NCBI GenBank assembly: GCA_030614785.1
Contig: JAUWTJ010000013.1
Coordinates: forward strand, 1 to 62,508
DNA from: Alphaproteobacteria bacterium
GTDB taxonomy: Bacteria > Pseudomonadota > Alphaproteobacteria > M2410
DNA: 62,508 nt
Direction of reading: 5' to 3'
In this document: positions 56,001-62,508 of the stretch, piece after piece
How positions within the stretch are numbered: position 1 is the first letter of the stretch
Layout: each line of letters begins with the position of its first letter
Position numbers and translations under genes: made by a program
Notes under the pieces: generated by a model
What the model was told of the DNA's origin: nothing
The model's database searches: none
Seen by the model: only the letters and a program-made list of their open reading frames with translations

Positions 56001-57701
56001 GCTCAAAAGAAATTAGGCGAAATACTCCTTGCCAGATCAGCGGTCAGGCCGATTGATCTTGATCGGGCTCTCAGCGCGCAGACCGAACATCAGGAGCGGC
56101 TTGGTCAGATTCTGATTCAGCTTGGTGTCGCGTCCAGAGAGGATGTGCTGGGCGCACTGGGTGAACAGTTTAATCTGGCGACGATCGGGTCTGGTGAGTT
56201 TCCGGAAGACCCGCTGCCACAAGAGCAGTGCTCCGAGCGCTTCCTGAAGGCCAATCGGGTTTTACCTCTGAGTGAGTTGGAGAGTGAAATTCATTTTGCG
56301 ATTCCCGACCCAACACAATCGTTTATCAGGCCAGCCCTGGAACTGGCCTTTGATAAACCTGTTGTGCTTCACCTTGCGCTGGAAGACGACCTCAATGAGG
56401 CCCTGGCGAAGATCTACCCGGACAAAACGGTTGCTGCTGACGTTAGCGAGATCCTCGACGGGAATAGTTTCGGGGTGGCGGACGAAGTCGATGTTGCACT
56501 TCTGCGTGATATGGCCAGCGATGCGCCGATTATTCAGGCGGTCAATGGTCTGGTATCGCAAGCAGTGGCCCTGGGGGCGTCAGATATTCATGTCGAGCCG
56601 TCCGCCGGTCGGTTGGTAGTCCGCATGCGGCGCGATGGAATCCTTGCGGAAATGGAAACTTTTCCCCTCGACCGGGCCCCTGCTATTCTTTCACGCATAA
56701 AGATCATGTCGGATCTCGACATCGCTGAACGACGGCACGCGCAGGACGGGCGTTTTCGCTTTGTCGGCGACGGCAGTGAACTTGATGTCCGTGTTTCGAT
56801 TATTCCAACGCTCCGAGGTGAGGGTGCGGTCTTGCGGTTGCTACGTCCGGGGGGCATCGCGCTTGATTTTGCCGCGCTCGGCATGTCGCCGGACGTTTGC
56901 CGTGGACTTGAGCAAGCGCTGGAGGCACGTCAGGGGATCGTTCTCGTGACCGGCCCGACCGGGAGCGGCAAGACCACAAGCCTTTATGCAGCAATGCACC
57001 GTCTCGACGCGCGTGCTCGCAAAATTATCAGTGTTGAAGATCCTGTCGAGTATCGAATTGACGGGGTGACCCAGATACAGGTCGATCCCAAAATCGATAT
57101 GGGCTTTGCCAATGCGCTGCGGTCCATATTGCGACACGATCCTGACGTGCTCATGATAGGGGAAATGCGTGACAGGGAAACCGCTGAAATTTCCGTACAA
57201 TCTGCCCTGACAGGGCATCTGGTTCTGTCAACGGTTCACACAAACAACGCGTCATCAGCGGTGACACGGCTTCTCGATATGGGCATTGAACCTTATCTGA
57301 TAACCTCAACCTTGCTCGGCGCTTTTGGACAGCGCCTTGTCCGAAAGACTTGTCCGGCGTGTAGTGTTGACGTGCCGGTAGAAAAAGAGCTGTTCGCGAA
57401 ATACGACCTGAAAGCTCATGGATTTGAACCCGGTATGGCGCTCCCCCGTGGCAAGGGATGCAAAGCGTGCTTCGACACCGGATATTCCGGCCGTATCGGC
57501 GTCTATGAATATCTGAAGGTTGATGAGCAGATCCGTCATCAAATTCTGGATCATCAGGACGCACACGAGATAGAGGCCTATGCGGTTTCTTGTGGCATGA
57601 AGACAATGTGGTCAGATGGTCTCGAGAAGGTTAGACAAGGCAAGACAACGCTTGACGAATTACTCCGTGTGGTCGGGGGTGATGATCATGCCGGCATTTG
57701 A
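56001..57701 (+). CDS. gspE: Type II secretion ATPase
   Basis: 566 residues. The N-terminal MshEN-type domain (KLGEILLARSAVRPIDLDRAL, then LGQILIQLGVASREDVLGALGEQF) is followed by the catalytic core. The core has Walker A GPTGSGKTT at residues 318-326, Asp box and His box segments, and Walker B VLMIGEMRDRETAEI. The zinc site C451/C454 (CPAC) and C487/C490 (CKAC) is typical of GspE. It powers pseudopilus assembly from the cytosolic face. The start could also be a GTG at 55962; neither has a strong ribosome site. Its stop overlaps gspF by about 14 bases. Confidence 0.95.
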   Translation, partial: AQKKLGEILLARSAVRPIDLDRALSAQTEHQERLGQILIQLGVASREDVLGALGEQFNLATIGSGEFPEDPLPQEQCSERFLKANRVLPLSELESEIHFAIPDPTQSFIRPALELAFDKPVVLHLALEDDLNEALAKIYPDKTVAADVSEILDGNSFGVADEVDVALLRDMASDAPIIQAVNGLVSQAVALGASDIHVEPSAGRLVVRMRRDGILAEMETFPLDRAPAILSRIKIMSDLDIAERRHAQDGRFRFVGDGSELDVRVSIIPTLRGEGAVLRLLRPGGIALDFAALGMSPDVCRGLEQALEARQGIVLVTGPTGSGKTTSLYAAMHRLDARARKIISVEDPVEYRIDGVTQIQVDPKIDMGFANALRSILRHDPDVLMIGEMRDRETAEISVQSALTGHLVLSTVHTNNASSAVTRLLDMGIEPYLITSTLLGAFGQRLVRKTCPACSVDVPVEKELFAKYDLKAHGFEPGMALPRGKGCKACFDTGYSGRIGVYEYLKVDEQIRHQILDHQDAHEIEAYAVSCGMKTMWSDGLEKVRQGKTTLDELLRVVGGDDHAGI

Positions 57702-58893
57702 CTATCGAGCAGTTGATGCTTCCGGTCATGAAGTCGATGGCAACCACGACGCAAATTCGATTTCGGATGTTGAGAATTACCTCTTTCAACAGGGTCTTGT
57801 TCCGATCAGTGTCAAACCATCGGGCCAAGGGTCAGGCAAAGGACGAGTTCGTCGGGTTGTTCGGGGCCAATCTGCATCCATGAAGGATCCCCTTGGCTTT
57901 ACACAGGAGCTCTCACGACTTCTCTCAGCCAGTTTTAATGTAGAGCGTGCCCTTTCCATCCTGGCTAAAGACAAGGCCTGGCCTGTTGCCAACGATCTGC
58001 TTGTCTTTGTGCGCAAGGGGGTACCCTTTTTTGAAGCGCTTCAGACCCGCCCGGATCTGTTTGACCAACTCTACATTAACATGGTGCGTGCAGGAGAGAG
58101 CGCCGGCGCTCTTGGAGAAACAGTAGCTGAGCTGACGCGGCTGCTCGAGCGTCAAAAGCGGACCAATGATTCAATTCGAAGCTCTACATTATATCCGTTC
58201 ATACTGGTGTTTGCATCAGGTGGCGCCCTGCTATTTCTTCTTGGTTACGTGGTGCCGCAATTTGAGACCCTCCTGATTTCCAGTCGGATAGAGGTTGGCG
58301 GGTGGTTGGGTTTTCTGTTTTCGTTGTCGCATGGCGTGAAGACATACTGGATTCACGGTCTTGTTGGCCTTCTGGCTGTGATCATTTCCCTCGACCAGGC
58401 CTTCAAAAGGCCACAAGCGCGAGCCAGCTGGGATGAGATAATCTTGAAAGCGCCCAAACTGGGTAGTTATGTTGCAAGGCGGGAGAGTGCGCGATTTGCA
58501 AGGGTGTTCGGCATTATGCTCAAGAGGCATATATCGCCCCTGACAGCGATTGAAATTGCAACAGGGACCGTCCGAAATGTCACCATCGCGCGATATTTGA
58601 GTGAAACACGAGACGTCATGATGCGCGGGGAGGGGCTGGCGGCACCGCTGGCCAGGGTCCAGGTGTTGCCATCCATTGTTGCGAGAATGGCAGAGATTGG
58701 AGAGGAAACCGGAGATCTCGGCAGCGCTTTTGGACATGCGGCCGACATTCTGGATGCCGAGATTGAAGCAGATCTCAAGACATTTCTGGCGATCCTTGAA
58801 CCTGCGGTAATCTTGACTGTTGGTGCTATGGTCGGCGGCATAGTAATTTCAATACTGTCGGCACTCATGAGTGTGACAGATTATATCGGCTGA
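57688..58893 (+). CDS. gspF: Type II secretion inner-membrane platform protein
   Basis: About 401 residues. It starts PAFDYRAVDASGHEVDG, the common GspF opening. Two GspF cytosolic domains follow (FTQELSRLLSASFNVERALSIL and FARVFGIMLKRHISPLTAIEIATG), with membrane helices near residues 170-190, 220-245 and at the C-terminus (ILTVGAMVGGIVISILSAL). It anchors the ATPase and the growing pseudopilus. The ATG at 57688 with GGGG nine bases upstream is preferred over one at 57682. Confidence 0.94.
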   Translation: MPAFDYRAVDASGHEVDGNHDANSISDVENYLFQQGLVPISVKPSGQGSGKGRVRRVVRGQSASMKDPLGFTQELSRLLSASFNVERALSILAKDKAWPVANDLLVFVRKGVPFFEALQTRPDLFDQLYINMVRAGESAGALGETVAELTRLLERQKRTNDSIRSSTLYPFILVFASGGALLFLLGYVVPQFETLLISSRIEVGGWLGFLFSLSHGVKTYWIHGLVGLLAVIISLDQAFKRPQARASWDEIILKAPKLGSYVARRESARFARVFGIMLKRHISPLTAIEIATGTVRNVTIARYLSETRDVMMRGEGLAAPLARVQVLPSIVARMAEIGEETGDLGSAFGHAADILDAEIEADLKTFLAILEPAVILTVGAMVGGIVISILSALMSVTDYIG

Positions 58894-58916
58894 GTGATTG
58901 AAGTGGGAGACTGTCT

Positions 58917-59384
58917 GTGGAATGGCACCTGAGGAATAAAGTGAAAGAACCTGCCGCAACGATGCCGCCGGCTACCAACGAAGATGACGACAGTGGCTAC
59001 ACACTGACAGAACTGCTTGTCGTTCTGGTTATCCTCAGCTTGCTGATTGGTGTTGTCGGCGCTCGAGTGATTGGTTACGTCGGGTCAGCCAGGACGGACA
59101 CTGCCGAGATTCAGATTGAGCAGATCAAAACGGCGCTGGACCTTTTCCTGATCGACAATGGCCGGTACCCGACGACGCAGGAGGGGTTGAAGGCACTGGT
59201 TGAAGCGCCGGGCGGGCTTGTCAGGTGGCGGGGCCCATACGTTGAAGCAACTGACCTCCCGCGTGATCCATGGGGAGCACCCTATATTTACGTTCTGCAG
59301 AACGATGGCCGGGTGTCTTTGCGAAGCCTTGGAGCAGACCAGGCGGAGGGCGGCGAAGGGGAAAATGCGGATGTCGGGAAGTGA
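58917..59384 (+). CDS. gspG: Major pseudopilin
   Basis: 155 residues starting at a GTG with GGGAGA seven bases upstream. A prepilin cleavage site occurs at G-YTLTELLVVLVILSLL, after residue 27; Glu5 of the mature protein is present. The C-terminal half has the family's calcium-site region (LFLIDNGRYPTTQEGLKALVEAPGG, then LPRDPWGAPYIYVLQNDGRVSLRSLGAD). The leader is unusually long and acidic before cleavage (Asp-Asp-Asp-Ser-Gly). It builds the pseudopilus with GspH-K and requires GspO processing. Confidence 0.94.
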   Translation: MEWHLRNKVKEPAATMPPATNEDDDSGYTLTELLVVLVILSLLIGVVGARVIGYVGSARTDTAEIQIEQIKTALDLFLIDNGRYPTTQEGLKALVEAPGGLVRWRGPYVEATDLPRDPWGAPYIYVLQNDGRVSLRSLGADQAEGGEGENADVGK

Positions 59385-59841
59385 GCCCAAATCAGCAAAC
59401 GGATATACTCTGACCGAGCTCCTTGTTGTTTTGTTGATCCTGTCAATCGCCTTGGGCGGTTCGGTGATGTTTTCATTGGGCCGTGCAGGCAAGGCTTCGC
59501 TGCCAAGGTTGTCTTCGCAAGTTGCCAGCCTGATCGGATCCGCTTCGACACGGTCAGTTCTCACACAACGCGAAGTGCTGGTCGTTATTGATCCGGTGAC
59601 CAATGAAATATCGACCATTGCAGAGGATTTAATTAGTGTTCCGGAACGATTTTCCATTGAAATTATCACTGCGAAAAGCGAGCTGTTGGGGGAGCGTCGT
59701 GCGGCAATCCGCTTTTTTCCGGAGGGAGGCTCAACCGGGGGCAGTATCCGATTGTCGGATGCCGGGAACGCAGTGTCGATAGAAGTGGATTGGCTTACCA
59801 GCCGGGTTTCAATAGTCGAGGATCCAGATGCATCGCGATAG
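59371..59841 (+). CDS. gspH: Minor pseudopilin GspH
   Basis: About 156 residues from the ATG at 59371, with AGGGG nine bases upstream; an ATG six bases earlier is also possible. The cleavage site is G-YTLTELLVVLLILSIALGG, nearly identical to that of GspG. The globular part has short beta strands (EVLVVIDPVTNEIS, then RAAIRFFPEGGSTGGSIRLSD) typical of GspH. It overlaps the end of gspG by about 14 bases. It is likely a tip or minor component of the pseudopilus. Confidence 0.88.
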   Translation: MSGSEPKSANGYTLTELLVVLLILSIALGGSVMFSLGRAGKASLPRLSSQVASLIGSASTRSVLTQREVLVVIDPVTNEISTIAEDLISVPERFSIEIITAKSELLGERRAAIRFFPEGGSTGGSIRLSDAGNAVSIEVDWLTSRVSIVEDPDASR

Positions 59842-60229
59842 TGGTTTTTCTCTGCTTGAGGCAGTCGTCGCCATAGCAATCATCAGCGCATCGATGGGGC
59901 TGATGATGCAAGGACTGGCGGCGAGTACGCGGGCGACGAAACTGACAGAGGACAAATATTTCGCGACAATCCTGGCGCGGTCAAATATCCACCGTGTCGG
60001 GTTTGAAATCCCGCTGGAGCCTTCCATTGTGAGGGACAGCGAAAACGGTCGGGACCGGGAGTTGGAAATATCGCTCCTCGAGTTGGAGGAGGTTGGTGGC
60101 GGACCCCTCGAAATATACCAAATAAAGTCGAGAGTTTTCTGGAGTGGTGCCGGTGCAGAACGATCAGTTGAGCTCGTTACCGCCAAATCCAGGAAAGGGC
60201 AACGGGTGCAGAATGAGCCGGGTCAGTGA
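59828..60229 (+). CDS. gspI: Minor pseudopilin GspI
   Basis: 133 residues with a six-residue leader, MHRDSG, then FSLLEAVVAIAIISASMGLMM, a standard GspI start. The body is compact (KLTEDKYFATILARSNIHRVGFEIPLE). It overlaps gspH by 14 bases and gspJ by 17. It forms the tip complex with GspJ and GspK. Its order in the operon (G-H-I-J-K) supports the assignment. Confidence 0.9.
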   Translation: MHRDSGFSLLEAVVAIAIISASMGLMMQGLAASTRATKLTEDKYFATILARSNIHRVGFEIPLEPSIVRDSENGRDRELEISLLELEEVGGGPLEIYQIKSRVFWSGAGAERSVELVTAKSRKGQRVQNEPGQ

Positions 60230-60890
60230 GGTTGGTAACAGGTCCGCAGACGGGTTTACACTGGCTGAGATGCTGGTGACCCTGGTCGTGTTCTCGCTTG
60301 TCATGGTGGTGATGACAAATGGCTTGCGGTCCGGGGCCGCAGTTTGGGCAAAGGTTGAAAGCAGGATGGGGCAGGCTGAGCAGATTGCCATGTCCGAACA
60401 GCTGCTTTCCGGATTTTTTGATCGGGCCTATGCCGTAAACACCCTTTCCAATTTCTCCGACGTGGCTTCGACGGCAAACACGAGTGAAAGGTTTTCCTTT
60501 GTCTACTACTCTCCTCCGTGGCCCGATGAGGCCGGCTACGTGTTCATTGAACTTCAAATCAGCGACAATGAGGCCGGCAAGAAACTTGATTTGATTCGCC
60601 GCCGCATGGTGCCGGGTGAAGGCAACGGCGTTGGTCAGATGTCGACAAGAACAAGCCGGTTGATTGAAGGTGTCGATCGCATGGAGTTTTCGTATCTTGC
60701 TCAGGACCGCAAAACAGGGGCGCCGAGCTGGCAAAGTAACTGGGATGACCCTGACACTTTGCCAAAAGGCGTCAGTCTGAAGGTAGTCCATGAGAATGAT
60801 GTTGCAGAAATTACATTTCAGATCGACAACGCCCTGGCCCCGGAATGTGTGATGGGTAGAGCTGGCTTCATATGCGAGGTTCGCCGATGA
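60213..60890 (+). CDS. gspJ: Minor pseudopilin GspJ
   Basis: 226 residues from the ATG at 60213. The leader ends SADG, then FTLAEMLVTLVVFSLVMVVMTNGL, with Glu5 replaced in register by AEM (Glu at position 5). The longer body (RLIEGVDRMEFSYLAQDRKTGAPSWQSNWDDPDTLPKGVSLKV) is typical of GspJ. The 5' end overlaps gspI by 17 bases and the 3' end overlaps gspK by four. Confidence 0.92.
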   Translation: MSRVSEVGNRSADGFTLAEMLVTLVVFSLVMVVMTNGLRSGAAVWAKVESRMGQAEQIAMSEQLLSGFFDRAYAVNTLSNFSDVASTANTSERFSFVYYSPPWPDEAGYVFIELQISDNEAGKKLDLIRRRMVPGEGNGVGQMSTRTSRLIEGVDRMEFSYLAQDRKTGAPSWQSNWDDPDTLPKGVSLKVVHENDVAEITFQIDNALAPECVMGRAGFICEVRR

Positions 60891-61756
60891 GTGATGGCAG
60901 GGTTGGAAAAGGCAGGGCGGACCGGGGGTATATTCTGGTCTTTGTCCTTGGTGTGCTGATGACCATCGGCGTGCTGCTGGCTGATGTATCAAGGCGATCT
61001 CATCTGGGGGGTAGTATCCTCCTGAATTCCGCCGAAAGGGTCGAAAGAAGGTTGATAACCAGTGGTGGGATCGAAATTGGAATTGCCGTTCTTGCAGATC
61101 GTCTGGGTGGCGCGCCCGATCGCGTGTCAATCCCGCCGTTTGAGGTTCAACTGGGTGACAGCCTCCTCGCGATTGAAATTGAAGACGAGTGTGGAAAGTT
61201 AAATCTGAAGACTGCTGACGCCGAGACGATGAAGCGTTTTTTTGGTGAAGTCGGATTTGACAGTCGGAGCGCCGAAAAGATGTCGCTTTCGATCCGCGAT
61301 AATAGAGGCGACCCCGCAGCGAAAGAAAACTCCCGGCCAGGATCTTTGGAGGAGTTGCTTTCTCTCGATCCATTTGATGCCTCGATGATGGGCGATCTGG
61401 CTCAATTTGTAACCGTGTCCTGTCCCCGCAGGAGTATTTCGGCCTGGACCGCATCCAGAGAGGTGCTTGTGAGTTTGCGTGGCTCGGACCGGCGCTCTAT
61501 TGACCAATTTGTTGATGACAGGTCATCCGACAGCGCCATTGAGCCTGCTCGGCAATTGAATGCACGGAATTTATCCAAAGAACGAGGGTGGTTGTCGGCT
61601 ACCGTTGGGCCAATCTATACGATTCGCAGTTCCATCATGAACAATGGCAAGAGGGCTTTCACGCAGGAACAGTTGGTCTATATTGGAGGAAATGATATCG
61701 GAAAACGGATGGTTTTGCGAACAACGTTCCCCAGAAGTCAGGAGAGTTTGGAATAG
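60887..61756 (+). CDS. gspK: Minor pseudopilin GspK
   Basis: 289 residues, the largest pseudopilin. The leader ends ADRG, then YILVFVLGVLMTIGVLLADV; the mature position 5 is not Glu, as usual for GspK. The GspK alpha-domain region DECGKLNLKTADAETMKRFFGEVG and SRPGSLEELLSLDPFDASMMGDLAQFVTV are present. It starts by ATGA overlap with gspJ. It is expected to cap the pseudopilus tip with GspI and GspJ. Confidence 0.92.
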   Translation: MSDGRVGKGRADRGYILVFVLGVLMTIGVLLADVSRRSHLGGSILLNSAERVERRLITSGGIEIGIAVLADRLGGAPDRVSIPPFEVQLGDSLLAIEIEDECGKLNLKTADAETMKRFFGEVGFDSRSAEKMSLSIRDNRGDPAAKENSRPGSLEELLSLDPFDASMMGDLAQFVTVSCPRRSISAWTASREVLVSLRGSDRRSIDQFVDDRSSDSAIEPARQLNARNLSKERGWLSATVGPIYTIRSSIMNNGKRAFTQEQLVYIGGNDIGKRMVLRTTFPRSQESLE

Positions 61757-62508
61757 TGGCCCTGGATGCACTGACAATGCGTGAATCTGTCGCCTTCGGC
61801 AGAGCGATCATGAAAGCATGGTGGAAGGACATCTGCAGTTATGTTCCCGCACGGTATCTCAAGTTCATTGAGGGTGACCCGGAGAGGGTTGTGATCAACC
61901 TGTCCAGAGATCGGTTGACTATTTCGCGAGGGGGGAAAACCCGGGAACCCGGATCGACTGAAGTGTTGTCCTGGCAGGATAAGATCGGTGAGCTCGAGAG
62001 CCAGCTGAAAGGGGTTCTTGGGGGAGACTCAACGAGGCGATCCGGAGCCAGCATTATTCTGGATTCGGATATGGTGCTGGTTCGGCAATTGACTTACCCG
62101 CTCCTGGCGGAAGCCTCTCTGACAAGGCTGTTTCAAGGGCAGCTGGATGCCCTGACCCCGTGGTCCAGCGAGGACGCATGGGTTGGATGGCAGGTTGCCG
62201 AGCGGCGGCTCCGGGCTCGCCAGATTGATGTTGAGTTGTATGCCGCACCGAAACTGCGGCTCGAGAACCTGGTAGAGACGGTGAGAAGAGCTGCAGGGGG
62301 TGATTTTTCTCTATCCAGTGAACATGGCCCACTGTTGCAGGAAATAGATCGACAGCCCCCGGATCGACGTATTCGGAAAATATTGCATGCTTCCATTTTT
62401 AGCCTTCCGGTCCTGCTTGCCCTGCTGATCATCTATTTGCCGCTTCATCTGGACCAAAAATATGTGAATACCCTCAAAACGGAGACCGAAACCCTTCGAG
62501 CCGATGTC
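61756..62508 (+). CDS. gspL: GspL-like type II secretion protein, truncated by window edge
   Basis: At least 251 codons, open to the end of the window. The start is a GTG that shares one base with the gspK stop (TAGTG), with GGAGAG about nine bases upstream. The visible part is a cytosolic actin-like or PilM/N-type region (VINLSRDRLTISRGG, then SIILDSDMVLVRQLTYPLLAEASLTRLFQGQLDALTPW). One membrane helix occurs near residues 212-232 (ASIFSLPVLLALLIIYLPL), followed by the start of a periplasmic coiled segment. This matches GspL topology and position after gspK. The rest, and gspM, should lie beyond the right edge. Confidence 0.85.
   Translation, partial: MALDALTMRESVAFGRAIMKAWWKDICSYVPARYLKFIEGDPERVVINLSRDRLTISRGGKTREPGSTEVLSWQDKIGELESQLKGVLGGDSTRRSGASIILDSDMVLVRQLTYPLLAEASLTRLFQGQLDALTPWSSEDAWVGWQVAERRLRARQIDVELYAAPKLRLENLVETVRRAAGGDFSLSSEHGPLLQEIDRQPPDRRIRKILHASIFSLPVLLALLIIYLPLHLDQKYVNTLKTETETLRADV

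Noticed and set aside
1-62508. tRNA, rRNA or CRISPR arrays
   Set aside because: No cloverleaf-like or regularly spaced repeat sequence was seen on reading either strand.

Overview
The window comes from a Gram-negative bacterium: it has a TonB-dependent receptor, a secretin, a Wza/Wzc exopolysaccharide export system, lipoproteins and a type II secretion system. The moderate-to-high GC content, a solo integrase-core transposase family often seen in alphaproteobacteria, a GDP-mannose dehydrogenase-type enzyme and FixK-like sites suggest an alphaproteobacterium. A marine Kordiimonadales/Emcibacterales-type lineage is a guess. No rRNA, tRNA or CRISPR was seen.

Region 1 (1-13.1 kb) is an accessory 'low-energy/low-oxygen' island. 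It is bracketed by a C-terminal remnant and an N-terminal remnant of what looks like the same integrase-core transposase family. It holds two CBS-pair proteins, a P-type ATPase, two GH130 glycoside phosphorylases, a large glycosyltransferase with an alpha/alpha-barrel tail, a mannose-6-phosphate-isomerase-type cupin, a host-attachment-family protein, a Crp/FNR/FixK-type regulator and a class I fructose-bisphosphate aldolase. Two sites of the form TTGAT-N4-GTCAA lie upstream of the glycosyltransferase operon and of the second CBS gene. The regulator encoded between them keeps the Glu and Arg expected to read such sites. The carbohydrate genes could form an intracellular mannan synthesis/phosphorolysis cycle; this is inference.

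Region 2 (13.2-37.6 kb) starts with a SPOR lipoprotein and continues with a large Wzx/Wzy-type exopolysaccharide locus. It includes two GT4 glycosyltransferases, a sulfotransferase, an AlgD-like nucleotide-sugar dehydrogenase, an asparagine-synthase-type amidotransferase, a flippase, a small-molecule-kinase-like protein, a methyltransferase, a hexapeptide acyltransferase, two O-antigen-ligase/polymerase-like proteins, a heparinase II/III-family lyase, a priming sugar transferase, Wza, an outer-membrane barrel, a Wzc tyrosine autokinase and a PPP-type phosphatase. The divergent centre (29.9-30.2 kb) carries two sigma-54 (-24/-12)-like promoters facing opposite ways, and the right one leads to a small secreted Gly/Ser/Asp-rich repeat protein. 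The gene set predicts a uronic-acid-containing, possibly sulfated, amidated and acylated polymer.

Region 3 (37.8-51.0 kb) is a nucleoside catabolism and salvage block. It has a TonB receptor with a strong terminator, adenosine deaminase, AMP nucleosidase, a purine phosphoribosyltransferase, purine nucleoside phosphorylase, and a forward operon deoB-deoC-aldehyde dehydrogenase-nupC. Nucleosides would enter through NupC, be deaminated and phosphorolysed, and the (deoxy)ribose phosphate would be converted to glyceraldehyde-3-phosphate and acetaldehyde, the latter oxidised by the aldehyde dehydrogenase.

Region 4 (51.2 kb to the end) has a secreted tetraheme cytochrome c and a type II secretion locus: prepilin peptidase, then gspD and a short gspC on the minus strand, then gspE-F-G-H-I-J-K and a GspL-like gene that runs off the right edge.
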